From Pseudomonas sp. CBZ-4 (lineage in GTDB: Bacteria; Pseudomonadota; Gammaproteobacteria; Pseudomonadales; Pseudomonadaceae), in the NCBI RefSeq assembly GCF_000346755.1, contig NZ_ANNV01000101.1, positions 62,001-126,000 of the forward strand: a stretch of DNA of 64,000 nucleotides, in the 5' to 3' direction. Positions 47,582 to 57,999 of the stretch are shown piece by piece. The notes below the pieces were generated by a model that saw nothing but the letters and a program-made list of their open reading frames with translations, ran no database searches and was not told the origin of the DNA. The position numbers and the translations under genes are program-made. How positions within the stretch are numbered: the stretch's first letter is position 1; every line of letters begins with the position of its first letter.

Positions 47582-50500
47582 ATGAGCACCAACTTCGCCT
47601 CCCTGGGCATTGCCGTTGAGTCCTCGCAAGCAGCAAAGGCCGCTGACGACCTGGATAAATTGGTCGACTCGGCAGAAGGTGCACAGAAGGCGATCGACGA
47701 CCTAGGCAAGACTGGTGAAGGCTTGGCCAACACGGGCAAGAAGATCACTCAGGCAGAAAATGAGGTAGCCCAGGGCGTCGAGAAGTCCACTGCCGCGATA
47801 GATCGCAGGTCCGGTGCAAGCCGCAAAGCGACTGAAAGCGCCGCCGCAGAGATCACCGTTATCAGCCAGCTCGACAAGGCGATGACGGGCAATATCGACA
47901 GCATTGAATCCTTAGTGCGGGCAGAGGGTTTGTTGGAGCGCGCTCGCAAAGGCGGCTTGGTCACTATCGAAGATCAGGCAAAGTATCAAGATCAGCTGGG
48001 CAGGGCCTACGACAAAATCGAGAAGGCCGAAGCCAAGGAGTTGGCGCAGAAGCAGAAGCTGATCGATGCCGAAAACCGCCACATTGAGGCGCTGAAACGC
48101 ACCGTCAACGGGATTGACCCAGTGACCGTCAAGCTGGCGAAGCTGGAGGACCAAGAGAAAGCGCTAAACGACCTGCACAAAACAGGTCAGATAGATGCTG
48201 AACGATACCAGGAGGCCCTTTCCAAGATCGGCAAGGACCGTGCCGGGCTGACCGCCACGGAGACCGCGTTCGACAAATTGAAGCTCGGCACTCGCCAGGC
48301 CCAAGAGAACGTAATGCAGCTTGCCAACGCCCTGCAGTCGGGCGATCTGGGGAGCGGTGCGCGAGCCATTGCACAATTGGGTGCTGGTGCCGGCGAATCA
48401 GCGCGAAGTCTGGCGGGGATGATAATTCCAGCCGGTCTGCTGGTGGCCGTTCTTGGGTCGCTTGGCTACGCCTATTTTGATGCAATGAAGCAGGCGCGCG
48501 AGTTCAATGCCGCAATTAATGGCGGAACCAACGGCGCCGGCCAGACAATTGCCAGCTTGAAGGATATGGCCGACGGCGCCGGGCGAATCACTGGAAATCT
48601 ATCCGGCGCGCGTGAAGCGGTTGTGTCGCTTGCGTCGGGGGCCGCAACAAGCGGTACGCAGATGCGCAACCTGGCTGAGGCTGCGGCAGCGATCAGCGAA
48701 ATCACGGGGCAGGGCGCTGGCGAACTCGCGAAGTCTTTCGCCACCGCCGGTGATACAGCGACAGAGGCTGCAGGAAAAATCAGCAGCCAGTATGGGTTGC
48801 TTACCCTAGATCAATACCAAGTGATCAAGGGGATTGATGACCAAGGCGATCATCAGCGCGCACTTGATGTCCTGAGTGGAAACTTGAATGAGGCGGCTCT
48901 AGAGCGCCTCAAGGCTTATCGAGGCTCTCTCTCCGATATTGAGCGAGATTGGGATGACATCGGAAACGCGACAAAACGCGCATATTCCTACATTCGGTCG
49001 GAAGCGTTTCCAGACCTCGCGAAGCAGATAGAGCTAACCCAGCGCGTGCTTGATACACGCAAGGCGGGCGGAGTATCGGGGGCTATATCTGCGGGGCTGG
49101 GCAAGGCAAGCACAGCATTTGACTCGATGCTAGGACTGGAGGACACCGACTCAACCGAAGCGCTGGAGAAGAAACTCGCAAGCCTCAAGGCCAGGCAAGC
49201 AGCCAGCGCCAATCTAGCAATCATCACTGGCGAGAACACCGACGCAAACCAGAAAGCTATCAAGGTCCAAAAAGAACTGGATGCGCAGCTCGATGAGATT
49301 AACCCTCTAAACAAGCGCACAGCGGGGCTGGACAAGCTCAACGATAAATTCAGAACGCTTTACGAGAACGCTGAGAGGACGGGCCAAAAGTCCAAGCTTC
49401 TGGATGGCGTCGATTTTGACGGTAAAAAGTTCTCAGGGGGTGCTTACGACACCTTGCTGAAAGGGCTCAACGACAAAAACAAAGACCCCAAGGCCGCAAG
49501 CTCTCAAGTCGACCTAACCAGCTTCAACAACGCCAAAAACAACCTGTCCGATATCGTCAATGAATACCGGAATGCCCAAAAGGAACTGGAGGCCCAGCAG
49601 AAAGCCGGCGTAGTTTCGCTGTCGGACTATGCCAAGCAGCGGTCGGCCTTGGTCAACCAAGAAAAGGACGATGTAACCGCGGCGTACCAGGCAGAGATTG
49701 ATGCACTGGAGGCGGCGAAGGGTAAGAAGTCCACGACGGCTGCGCAGAGCATCCAGATCGACCAGAAGATCGCCGATGCACGGCAGGGGATGGTCAAGGC
49801 TCAGAAGGATGCTGACAGCCAGCTGACCGTCATTGCAACGAACGAAAAAGGCCGCCTGGAGCAACTGACGGCCGCCTCGGAGGCTTACGTCAACCAGCTG
49901 GAGCGTCAGCGGGCCGCACTGGAAGCTGCCGGCTCCCGCGCAGCGAACGGGCTAGGTCTTGGAGACCGCCAGGCGGGCCTGCAAGCCAGCCTCGACGCAA
50001 CCACGGACAAGTTCAACGACGAGCGCGCCAAACTACTGGATCGCCGCAAGACCGCGCCTGATAAGTACAGCCAGGAAGACTACATGCGCGACCTGGCCAG
50101 CCTTCAGGATGCGGAAGGCAAGTATCGCGATACGGTGGTAGAAAACTACGACAAGATCTCGGAGGCCCAGGGGGATTGGCGCAAAGGGGCGTCGTCGGCT
50201 TTCCAGAACTACCTGGAGTCTGCGAAGGATGTAGCAGGGCAAACCAAGGGCCTGTTCACCAATGCCTTTTCCAGCATGGAAGACTCCATCGTCGATTTTG
50301 CGCTGACCGGAAAACTCAGCTTCGCCGACTTCACAAAGTCGATCATCGCGGACATGGCGCGAATTGCTGCACGCCAAGCGGCGTCCGGCCTTCTATCCAG
50401 CATCGCAGGCACTGCACTGGGCGCATGGCTTGGTGGTGGCGGTGGTGGCGGTACCAGCTTCGGCTCTGATATTGGCGGCGCGATCACGGCCAATGCCAAG

Positions 50501-50881
50501 GGCGGCGTGTACGACTCCCCGAGCCTGTCGAGCTTCAGCAACCAGGTGCACGACAAGCCGCAGATGTTCGCCTTCGCAAAAGGCGCGGGCATCTTCGCCG
50601 AGGCTGGGCCAGAGGCAATCATGCCGCTGACCAGGACGGCCGGCGGTGAGCTTGGGGTGCGTGCGCTGGGCGGTGGTGGCGGGGGAGGTGCTGGTAACAC
50701 CTACAACTTCCCCGTATCGGTATCCGTTCAGACCTCTGGCGATGGCGGTACCGCGACGCAGGAAGACACTACTCAACTCGGGAAGGGCATCCAGCAGGCG
50801 GCCAAGGTTGAGGCGGAAACCGCAATTGCCAAGGGCCTTCAGCCTGGCGGCTCAATCTGGCGAGTCATCAACGGGAGGTAA
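47582..50881 (+). CDS. Tape measure protein
   Basis: 1,099 residues, by far the longest tail gene here with J. Long coiled-coil stretches, a hydrophobic segment near 280-300 (LAGMIIPAGLLVAVLGSLGYAYF), a second Ala/Gly-rich hydrophobic part near 935 (AASGLLSSIAGTALGAW), and the conserved C-terminal block (FADFTKSIIADMARIAARQA, GPEAIMPLTRTAGGELGV). It sets tail length and enters the cell envelope during DNA injection. Confidence 0.95.
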   Translation: MSTNFASLGIAVESSQAAKAADDLDKLVDSAEGAQKAIDDLGKTGEGLANTGKKITQAENEVAQGVEKSTAAIDRRSGASRKATESAAAEITVISQLDKAMTGNIDSIESLVRAEGLLERARKGGLVTIEDQAKYQDQLGRAYDKIEKAEAKELAQKQKLIDAENRHIEALKRTVNGIDPVTVKLAKLEDQEKALNDLHKTGQIDAERYQEALSKIGKDRAGLTATETAFDKLKLGTRQAQENVMQLANALQSGDLGSGARAIAQLGAGAGESARSLAGMIIPAGLLVAVLGSLGYAYFDAMKQAREFNAAINGGTNGAGQTIASLKDMADGAGRITGNLSGAREAVVSLASGAATSGTQMRNLAEAAAAISEITGQGAGELAKSFATAGDTATEAAGKISSQYGLLTLDQYQVIKGIDDQGDHQRALDVLSGNLNEAALERLKAYRGSLSDIERDWDDIGNATKRAYSYIRSEAFPDLAKQIELTQRVLDTRKAGGVSGAISAGLGKASTAFDSMLGLEDTDSTEALEKKLASLKARQAASANLAIITGENTDANQKAIKVQKELDAQLDEINPLNKRTAGLDKLNDKFRTLYENAERTGQKSKLLDGVDFDGKKFSGGAYDTLLKGLNDKNKDPKAASSQVDLTSFNNAKNNLSDIVNEYRNAQKELEAQQKAGVVSLSDYAKQRSALVNQEKDDVTAAYQAEIDALEAAKGKKSTTAAQSIQIDQKIADARQGMVKAQKDADSQLTVIATNEKGRLEQLTAASEAYVNQLERQRAALEAAGSRAANGLGLGDRQAGLQASLDATTDKFNDERAKLLDRRKTAPDKYSQEDYMRDLASLQDAEGKYRDTVVENYDKISEAQGDWRKGASSAFQNYLESAKDVAGQTKGLFTNAFSSMEDSIVDFALTGKLSFADFTKSIIADMARIAARQAASGLLSSIAGTALGAWLGGGGGGGTSFGSDIGGAITANAKGGVYDSPSLSSFSNQVHDKPQMFAFAKGAGIFAEAGPEAIMPLTRTAGGELGVRALGGGGGGGAGNTYNFPVSVSVQTSGDGGTATQEDTTQLGKGIQQAAKVEAETAIAKGLQPGGSIWRVINGR

Positions 50882-50883
50882 CC

Positions 50884-51222
50884 ATGGCGATTGAAACGTT
50901 CACCTGGGCCACCCAGAACGGGGAGGCACCCGATATTACCTATCGGGTGCGCACCTCGCAGTTCGGGGACGGCTACAAGCAAGAGGTCGGAGACGGGATC
51001 AACAACAAAGTCGATTCCTATCCGATCACCCACACAGGCGGACAGGCGAGAGCGCTGGAAATTATGGCGTTCTTCGACCGTCACAAGGGTGCCAAAGCCT
51101 TTCTCTGGACAACCCCGCTTGGACAGCTTGGCCTGTTCACCTGCAAGAACCCAACCCCTACGCCCATGGGCGGGGGGGTATTCAAAGTGACAGCGACGTT
51201 CGAGCGCGCTTTCCACCCGTAA
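50884..51222 (+). CDS. Minor tail protein M
   Basis: 112 residues: RVRTSQFGDGYKQEVGDGINN, then AFFDRHKGAKAFLWTTPLGQLG match lambda gpM. Tail-tip protein next to L. Confidence 0.9.
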   Translation: MAIETFTWATQNGEAPDITYRVRTSQFGDGYKQEVGDGINNKVDSYPITHTGGQARALEIMAFFDRHKGAKAFLWTTPLGQLGLFTCKNPTPTPMGGGVFKVTATFERAFHP

Positions 51223-51232
51223 AGGTCAATCC

Positions 51233-51982
51233 ATGTCGCTGATCAATGCTATCCAGACTCTTGAGCCTGGTAACGAAGTCATGCTGTTCGAGTTGGACGG
51301 AAGCGATTACGGAGCCGATGTCCTGCGCTTCCACGGCCATGCGATCCCGCACACGCCTGCCGAACTGCTGGCCGCCGGCCCGAACGCTGACCAACTGCCG
51401 GCCAAGTCGATCTGGTGGAAAGGCGAAGAGTACGGCGCCTGGCCCATGCAGTACGAGGGAAGCGAGGCGAACGGCGACGGCACGGCAGTACGGCCGAAGC
51501 TGTCAGTCGGCAACGTCAATGGGCGCATCACAGCCCTGTGCTTGACCTTCGAGGATCTTCTTGAGTTCAAGCTGACCATTCGCAACACGCTGGCCGAGTT
51601 CCTGGACGCCGCGAACTTCGAAGACGGAAATCCTACGGCCGACCCCACCCAAGAATCGATCGAGGTCTGGTATGTCGACCAGAAGACCAATGAGGACGGT
51701 GAGACGGTCACATGGGACCTGGCCAGTCCGGGCGATGTTGGCGGTGAAACCATTGGTCGGCAGATGACAACGCTGTGCCACTGGTGCCTCACAGGTGGTT
51801 ACAGAGGCCCCAACTGTGGATACACCGGCCCCTACGTCACGAAGGACGGGGTTGTCACTGATGACCCTGAACTCGATGAGTGCGACGGAACGCTTGGCAA
51901 GGGCTGCGACCCGCGCTTTGGCGTAGGAAATCCCGCCTCATTCGGTGGATTTCCCGCTGTTTCACTCATTGCCCGGAGCTGA
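51233..51982 (+). CDS. Minor tail protein L
   Basis: 249 residues. MLFELDGSDYGADVLRFHGH start and a C-terminal Cys cluster (LCHWCLTGGYRGPNCGYTG, DECDGTLGKGCDPRFG) that in lambda gpL holds an iron-sulphur cluster. Tip complex. Confidence 0.92.
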   Translation: MSLINAIQTLEPGNEVMLFELDGSDYGADVLRFHGHAIPHTPAELLAAGPNADQLPAKSIWWKGEEYGAWPMQYEGSEANGDGTAVRPKLSVGNVNGRITALCLTFEDLLEFKLTIRNTLAEFLDAANFEDGNPTADPTQESIEVWYVDQKTNEDGETVTWDLASPGDVGGETIGRQMTTLCHWCLTGGYRGPNCGYTGPYVTKDGVVTDDPELDECDGTLGKGCDPRFGVGNPASFGGFPAVSLIARS

Positions 51983-51985
51983 AGA

Positions 51986-52741
51986 ATGCGCAAACACATC
52001 ATCTCGGCAATCCAGACTCATGCGGCGGCCGAGTACCCGAAAGAGTGCTGCGGGCTGGTATTGTCCGTGGGCCGGGCGCAAAAGTACTTCCCGTGCCGGA
52101 ATATCGCCACGGAGCCGAACGAAGAGTTCCGGCTTGAGCCTGAGGACTACGCCGCGGCGGAAGACCAGGGCCAGGTGATCGGTATCGTGCATTCGCACCC
52201 GGACGCCACCAGCAGGCCGTCTTCGCGCGACCTGGCGATGTGCGAGGCCACGGCCTTGCCCTGGCACATTCTGTCGTGGCCTGAGGGAGACCTGCGCACG
52301 ATCACGCCGACCGGCAACACGCCGCTGCTCAAGCGCCCGTTCGTACACGGCGCCTGGGACTGCTGGCAGGTCTGCGCCGATTGGTATCTTCGCGAGTGGG
52401 GCGTTGAGTTTGAGGCCTTCCAGCGCGCCGATGGCTGGTGGGAGAGTGCCGACAGCGCCAGCCTATACGAGGCGAACTACGCCGCCGCCGGCTTCGAGCA
52501 GGTCGACACCCCGCAGCGCGGCGACATGGTCGTCATGCAGGTCGGTCGAACGGTCCACCCGAACCATGCGGGGATCTACCTGGGTACTGACCCGGCGCTG
52601 CCTGGGGAGGAATCAGGCGTGTTCGGCCCTGGTCCATTCGTGATGCACCACCTTTATGGTCGGCCGTCAGAGGTGATCGTCTACGGCGGCCCTTGGCTGC
52701 AGCGCACCCGCTTAATTCTTCGACACAAGGAGGCCCGATGA
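51986..52741 (+). CDS. Tail protein K (JAMM peptidase plus NlpC/P60 domain)
   Basis: 251 residues. First domain: JAMM motif HSHPDATSRPSSRD (HxH, seven residues, SxxD). Second: NlpC/P60 Cys in AWDCWQVC and His in HPNHAGIYLG. It probably degrades peptidoglycan at infection. The I gene starts inside its stop. Confidence 0.92.
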   Translation: MRKHIISAIQTHAAAEYPKECCGLVLSVGRAQKYFPCRNIATEPNEEFRLEPEDYAAAEDQGQVIGIVHSHPDATSRPSSRDLAMCEATALPWHILSWPEGDLRTITPTGNTPLLKRPFVHGAWDCWQVCADWYLREWGVEFEAFQRADGWWESADSASLYEANYAAAGFEQVDTPQRGDMVVMQVGRTVHPNHAGIYLGTDPALPGEESGVFGPGPFVMHHLYGRPSEVIVYGGPWLQRTRLILRHKEAR

Positions 52742-53316
52742 GCGCCATTGTTTATTCGCCGATGACCACCATCAAGCTGTCGGGCTCGCTGGCCCAGAAG
52801 TTCGGCAGGCTGCACCGGCGCCAGGTTTCCTCGGGCGATACCTGGGAAGTTTTCAGGGCGCTTAAGGCCACCATTGACGGATTCGAGGCCGAGATCCGCC
52901 GTCTTGATCGCCTGGGCCTTCGCTTCGCCATCTTTCGCAACCGTAAAAACGTCGGGGCGGACGAGTTCGGCATGGGCGGAGCCAGGGAGATCAGGATTGT
53001 TCCTGTGATCGAAGGCAGCAAGCGCGGCGGGATTTTGCAGATCGTGCTGGGCGTGGTGCTGATCGCGGCAAGTTACTTTGGCGCGCCGACGGCGCCCGCA
53101 GGTATCGCGCTGCTGGCAGGTGGCGTTATCCAGATGCTCAGCCCGCAGGCGGCAGGCCTCAAGCAGAGCGCATCACCGGAAAACATGCCCAGCTACGCCT
53201 TCGGCAGCGCAAAGAACACCACAGCCAGCGGCAACCCTGTCCCTATCTGCATCGGCGACCGCCGGTGGGGCGGGGCGATTATCTCGGCATCGATCTACGC
53301 CGAAGACAAGACATAA
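52738..53316 (+). CDS. Tail assembly protein I
   Basis: 192 residues from the ATG at 52738. IKLSGSLAQKFGRLHRRQVSS (ubiquitin-like fold), IRIVPVIEGSKRGG, then two membrane-like Ala/Gly stretches as in lambda gpI. Needed for tip assembly. Confidence 0.88.
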   Translation: MSAIVYSPMTTIKLSGSLAQKFGRLHRRQVSSGDTWEVFRALKATIDGFEAEIRRLDRLGLRFAIFRNRKNVGADEFGMGGAREIRIVPVIEGSKRGGILQIVLGVVLIAASYFGAPTAPAGIALLAGGVIQMLSPQAAGLKQSASPENMPSYAFGSAKNTTASGNPVPICIGDRRWGGAIISASIYAEDKT

Positions 53317-53335
53317 CCACGACGCATCGAGCAAG

Positions 53336-53356
53336 CCGCCCAAGAGGCGGTTTTTT
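53336..53356 (+). terminator. Terminator-ribosome-site module before J
   Basis: CCGCC and GGCGG around five bases, six T, then ATTGCCTGGAGGAAAGC and ATG. Confidence 0.85.
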
Positions 53357-53373
53357 ATTGCCTGGAGGAAAGC

Positions 53374-56300
53374 ATGGGCGCAGCACAGAAGCTGGATATT
53401 CAAGGTGCCAAAGGTGGCGAGAGCAAACCTAAGTCGCCAGTAGAGGCGCCCGATAGCCTGCGCTCAACCAACGTGGCCAAGATCCTGATCGCCGTGGGCG
53501 AGGGTGAGTTCGACGAAACGCCAACCGCGCGCGACATTTTCCTCGACAACACACCGATCCAGGATGCCAGCGGAAATTTCAACTTCACCAACGTGAAGTG
53601 GGACTGGCGCCCAGGCTCGGTGGATCAGACCTACATCCCAGGCATCCCGTCTGTCGACAATGAAACCTCACTGAATATCGAGCTGCGCAGCGGCGCGCCA
53701 TGGGTTCAGTCGCTGACCAATCTTCAGCTCTCAGCCGCGCGCATCCGCCTGGCCACGCCGCGACTTGCGAGCCAGGACAGCGAAGGCAACATCAACGGCT
53801 ACACCATCCAGTACGCGGTGGACGTGGCTACCGATGGCGGCGCCTATCAAGAAGTTCTGGTCGGCGCGATGTCGGGTAAGACCACCACTCGCTATGAGCG
53901 GTCCCTGCGCATAGATCTGCCGCCCGCGAACAGTGGCTGGCTGATTCGTGTTCGTCGTATCACCCCAAACCAGAACACCGACAAGGTCGCCGACAGCCTT
54001 TTCATTGCCGGTTACACCCAGGTGATCGATGCAAAGCTGCGTTACCCGAACACGGCGCTGCTTTTCATCGAATTCGATGCCGAGCAGTTCACCAACATTC
54101 CGGCCGTGACCGTGAAGTGCAAGGCCCGCCGCTGGCAGGTGCCGAGCAACTACGACCCCTTGGCCAGGACGTACACCGGCGCATGGGATGGCACCATGAA
54201 GGAGGCCTGGACCAATAACCCGGCCTGGATCACGTACGGCATCTGCACCCAGGACCGATTTGGTCTGGGCCGCCGCATCAAGCCATGGATGGTGGACAAG
54301 TGGGAGCTCTACCGCATTGCGCAGTACTGCGACCAAATGGTGCCAAATGGTGCAGACGGCGTTGAGCCGCGCTTCCTGTGCGACATGAACCTCCAGGGCA
54401 AGGCTGATGCATGGTCCCTGCTGCGCGACATCGCCGGCATATACCGAGGCATGACCTACTGGGCCCAAGGCCAACTGGTGATGCAGGCTGATATGCCTCG
54501 GGCGCAGGACATGGACTACGTCTTCACCCGATCCAACGTTATCGACGGGAAAATCGCCTACGGAAGCGCATCGGCGAAGACCCGCTTTACGCGCTGCTTG
54601 GTCAGCTACGACAACCCGCTCAACAACTACGACACAGACGTCACGGTCTACGCGGACCTGCTGCTCCAGCGTCGCCTGGGCGACAAGCCTACTGAGATCA
54701 GTGCCATCGGCTGCACTCGTGCATCTGAGGCCCAGCGCCGCGCTAAGTGGCTGGTGCTGAGCAACAACCAGGACCGCACCATCAGCTTCAGAACCGGCAT
54801 GGAAGGCCGAATCCCGCTGCCAGGCTTCATTATTCCCGTCGCCGACTCGCTGCTGGCGGGCCGGGAGATCGGCGGGCGCATTGCGGCGGCGGCGGGGAAG
54901 GTCGTCACTTTGGACCGCGACACCCTGGCCAAGGCCGGCGACCGGCTGGTGATCAATCTGCCGGGTGGGCGGGCAGAAGGGCGCACAGTGGAGAGCGTGA
55001 ACGGCCGCAACGTTACTGTGACTGTTGCCTACAGTGAAGCGCCTGCTGTACAGCTTCAGTGGGCTATCGATGCGGATGATCTCGCCATTCCTCTCTACAG
55101 AGTGATGAGGGTCGCGCGCACTCCCGAGGGCGATTACGACATCAGTGCTTTGCAGTACGAGCCGAGCAAGTTTCCGAGCATTGATACTGGGGCCAGGCTT
55201 GAAGATCGCTCTATTAGCGTGATCCCGATCACCGTGGTTCCTGCGCCGGAGAGCGTAACCGTCACTGCGGACGTCGCTATCGACCAAGGCCTGGCTATCA
55301 GCACCATGAACATTTCCTGGCCTGCCGTGAATGGCGCGGTCGCCTATGACGTGGAGTGGCGCAAGGACAGCGGCAACTGGATCAAGCTGCAGCGCACTGG
55401 TTCGACGAGTGTGGATGTCACCGGTATCTACTCGGGCGCCTATATGGCCCGGGTCCGCTCGGTGAGCGCCTTTGAAATCTCGTCGATCTGGAAGAGCTCC
55501 AACCTGGCCAACCTGAAGGGCAAAGAAGGCCTGCCGCCGGCGGTGGCGTCCTTGACTACCACCAGCGAGCTGTTCGGCATCGGTATCCGCTGGGCCTTCC
55601 CACCAGGCGCAGAGGACACCCAGCGCACCGAGCTTTGGTATGGCCAGGCCAACAACCTGCCGGCGGCCACCAAGCTTTCCGACTTGGCCTACCCCCAGGC
55701 GAATTACCGCATGCAGGCTCTCAAGGCCGGCGCGCAGTTCTTCTTCTGGGCGCGCCTGGTGGACCGCACCGGCAACATCGGCCCGTTCTATCCCGTCGGC
55801 AACGGCGTGATGGGAATGGCCAGCGCAGACGCGGCGCCGGTGCTGGACTTGATCGCCGGCCAGGTGGGCAGGACTGAACTCGGCAAGGACATCATTACCG
55901 AGATCGACAAAATCCCGGGCTTGCAGGCGCAGATCGATGCGCTCGACGGACTGGCTGTCTACGACCCCAAGTTGACCTACTTGGTAGATGACCTGGTGGT
56001 GGTCGGCAAGCGGATCTACCAGGCTATTGCCCCGGTACCTGCGAATAAGCCTCCACCGAATGCCATCTACTGGCAGGACGTGGGCCAGGCTGTGGTCACG
56101 GCCAGTGGCCTGGCGCGCCAGGTTGCGACCAACACCACCAGCATCACCGAGCTGAACGGTGTGGTCACAGCACAGGCGTCCAGCCTACAGACGTTGCAGG
56201 CGGCTTCCCGGGATGACAATGGGGAAGGCGACCTGGCGGATGCGCTCGGGGGTTACAACGCCACGGCGAGCTTCGCGCAGGAAGTGACGGTGCGCACCTC

Positions 56301-56943
56301 GCAATACGCGGCCACTGTGCAGCGCCAGACTGAGCTCACAGCTTCTGTGGGCGAAGTTGCCGGCACCGTGACCAATCTGGAGCGCGTAGTGGTCACGGAT
56401 CGGCAGGTGACCGCCCAGGCCATTCAGCAAGTCGGCGTGAAGCTCGAAGGGAACTCGGCGGATATCCAGACTGTGAGCAAGGCCCAGGCCGACGCCGAGG
56501 GCAAGCTCTCGACGATGTGGTCCGTGAAGATGCAGCTCAACCAGAACGGGCAGTACGTGATGGCTGGGATCGGGCTTGGCATTGAGAACGTCGATGGCGT
56601 GCTTCAAAGCACGTTCCTGGTGAGCGCGGATCGTTTTTCCATTGTCACCACATTGGCCGGCGGGCAGGTGTTCACCCCGTTCACTGTGCAGAACGGCCAG
56701 GTGTTCATGCGTTCGGCGTTCATCCAGGACGCGTCGATTGGCGTCGCAAAGCTGACCCAGAGCATCCAGTCGGCGAACTACGTTCCGGGGAAAACCGGGC
56801 TGATGATCAACTTCGTCACCGGTGAGTTCGAGCTGAACAGCACTGTAGGCGCGGGCGGGCGTCAGACCATCAACAACCGTGGCGGCAAGGTTTACGACGA
56901 CAATGACGTCAAGCGCTACCAGTGGGGGGATCTTTCTGCGTGA
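53374..56943 (+). CDS. Host-specificity protein J
   Basis: 1,189 residues. N-terminal GpJ/phage-tail_3 part (TARDIFLDNTPIQDASGNFNF, GTMKEAWTNNPAWITYGICT, DIAGIYRGMTYWAQGQLV), fibronectin-III-like repeats about 625-800, a coiled coil, and a C-terminal DUF1983 region (MWSVKMQLNQNGQYVMAGIG) with the distal QSANYVPGKTG block. The C-terminus is the receptor-binding end, and resembles the orphan at 32961. Confidence 0.94.
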   Translation: MGAAQKLDIQGAKGGESKPKSPVEAPDSLRSTNVAKILIAVGEGEFDETPTARDIFLDNTPIQDASGNFNFTNVKWDWRPGSVDQTYIPGIPSVDNETSLNIELRSGAPWVQSLTNLQLSAARIRLATPRLASQDSEGNINGYTIQYAVDVATDGGAYQEVLVGAMSGKTTTRYERSLRIDLPPANSGWLIRVRRITPNQNTDKVADSLFIAGYTQVIDAKLRYPNTALLFIEFDAEQFTNIPAVTVKCKARRWQVPSNYDPLARTYTGAWDGTMKEAWTNNPAWITYGICTQDRFGLGRRIKPWMVDKWELYRIAQYCDQMVPNGADGVEPRFLCDMNLQGKADAWSLLRDIAGIYRGMTYWAQGQLVMQADMPRAQDMDYVFTRSNVIDGKIAYGSASAKTRFTRCLVSYDNPLNNYDTDVTVYADLLLQRRLGDKPTEISAIGCTRASEAQRRAKWLVLSNNQDRTISFRTGMEGRIPLPGFIIPVADSLLAGREIGGRIAAAAGKVVTLDRDTLAKAGDRLVINLPGGRAEGRTVESVNGRNVTVTVAYSEAPAVQLQWAIDADDLAIPLYRVMRVARTPEGDYDISALQYEPSKFPSIDTGARLEDRSISVIPITVVPAPESVTVTADVAIDQGLAISTMNISWPAVNGAVAYDVEWRKDSGNWIKLQRTGSTSVDVTGIYSGAYMARVRSVSAFEISSIWKSSNLANLKGKEGLPPAVASLTTTSELFGIGIRWAFPPGAEDTQRTELWYGQANNLPAATKLSDLAYPQANYRMQALKAGAQFFFWARLVDRTGNIGPFYPVGNGVMGMASADAAPVLDLIAGQVGRTELGKDIITEIDKIPGLQAQIDALDGLAVYDPKLTYLVDDLVVVGKRIYQAIAPVPANKPPPNAIYWQDVGQAVVTASGLARQVATNTTSITELNGVVTAQASSLQTLQAASRDDNGEGDLADALGGYNATASFAQEVTVRTSQYAATVQRQTELTASVGEVAGTVTNLERVVVTDRQVTAQAIQQVGVKLEGNSADIQTVSKAQADAEGKLSTMWSVKMQLNQNGQYVMAGIGLGIENVDGVLQSTFLVSADRFSIVTTLAGGQVFTPFTVQNGQVFMRSAFIQDASIGVAKLTQSIQSANYVPGKTGLMINFVTGEFELNSTVGAGGRQTINNRGGKVYDDNDVKRYQWGDLSA

Positions 56944-57278
56944 ACTTTGGCATGAGGGTGTGGGGGCCGACCGGCCTCCTTGAGCTGGATGAAAACTCGT
57001 TTACTGTCCGGGTTGTTTATTCAGAGATCGTTCAAGCTGGCATTCCGGCGCCAGGGAGGACTCGGTATGTGTCCATCCCCGGCATTGACCCATCGACCCA
57101 CTCGGCTGTTTGCATTCCCGTCGCGGCTTATGACACTTCGGGGCAAAGCAACTATGCCATTCAATACACGCCCGTTGTTGGTGCGGGAGGGGTGACGATC
57201 TACTTTGGAAACCCAGCTACTTCCACGGGCCCGATTGGGTTGAGCCCTCAAAGGCTTCTAGTTATGAGGTTTCGGTGA
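56940..57278 (+). CDS. Small tail-tip accessory protein
   Basis: 112 residues from GTG at 56940, overlapping the J stop as GTGA. Beta-rich (GMRVWGPTGLLELDENSFTVRVVYSEIVQ). It follows J in many Pseudomonas and other siphophages and may attach to the tip. Coupled to the next gene. Confidence 0.72.
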   Translation: MNFGMRVWGPTGLLELDENSFTVRVVYSEIVQAGIPAPGRTRYVSIPGIDPSTHSAVCIPVAAYDTSGQSNYAIQYTPVVGAGGVTIYFGNPATSTGPIGLSPQRLLVMRFR

Positions 57279-57934
57279 TGACTTATGGCGTCACGTTCAC
57301 CAATAACAATGATGTAGTAACGCTGGACTCTGAATTTGCAAGACTGGTGGTGCTTGGCAAAGGCACATGGAGCGGCAATGGCGCAGGGGTATATGTGCCA
57401 TTTCCGAAGGCCATTACATCAGACGAGCCTCCCCTGGTTTTCGTGAGGCTGGACCAGTCCAACACGCTGTGTTTCTGCGTGATTCAGGGATCAGCTGGAG
57501 CGTGGACCGGCTTCTCTTTTGCCGGGATCGCAGGCCAGGGCACGTCTGGCAAATGGTTTGCGGCGGCTTTCAAATCAGAGCCAACGGCTACTCATGGATT
57601 TCGCCTGTGGGATGGAGGCTCGAAACTTCTATTTGATAGCGGCACGCCTTGTGCACAATTCACAAGGTCAATAACTGGCTGGACCTATTTGGGGGCGAGT
57701 CAGACTGGCCAGGGAGTTTATCGACTTAGCTGGACAGCGCCATCCAGCCTGGCGAGCGGCGATTACATGCTTCTAAACAACATTGCGATGGATATTGCTG
57801 GAAGTACATCAAGGCAAGGGAATATGTACGCGGTGTGGGAATATCACAACGACAGACTGGTAATTCAAGCGGTCGGTGTTGACCTGCAAACCTCCCTGTT
57901 TATCCCGGTTGTTTTTGCCAAGCCGATTTCCTAA
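57278..57934 (+). CDS. Tail protein, hypothetical
   Basis: 218 residues from the ATG at 57278 (TGATG overlap; the GTG at 57275 is also possible). Beta-rich (YGVTFTNNNDVVTLDSEFARLVVLGKG, AGVYVPFPKAI) like small tip or fibre domains; lower GC than J. Function unknown. Confidence 0.68.
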   Translation: MTYGVTFTNNNDVVTLDSEFARLVVLGKGTWSGNGAGVYVPFPKAITSDEPPLVFVRLDQSNTLCFCVIQGSAGAWTGFSFAGIAGQGTSGKWFAAAFKSEPTATHGFRLWDGGSKLLFDSGTPCAQFTRSITGWTYLGASQTGQGVYRLSWTAPSSLASGDYMLLNNIAMDIAGSTSRQGNMYAVWEYHNDRLVIQAVGVDLQTSLFIPVVFAKPIS

Positions 57935-57961
57935 CTGCTGATATTTCGAATTGAACCCGAT

Positions 57962-57982
57962 AACCGCCTTGTGCGGTTTTTT
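57962..57982 (+). terminator. Terminator-ribosome-site module before the fibre
   Basis: AACCGC and GCGGTT around five bases, T-run, then ATTGCCTGGAGAAAAGT and ATG. Confidence 0.85.
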
Positions 57983-57999
57983 ATTGCCTGGAGAAAAGT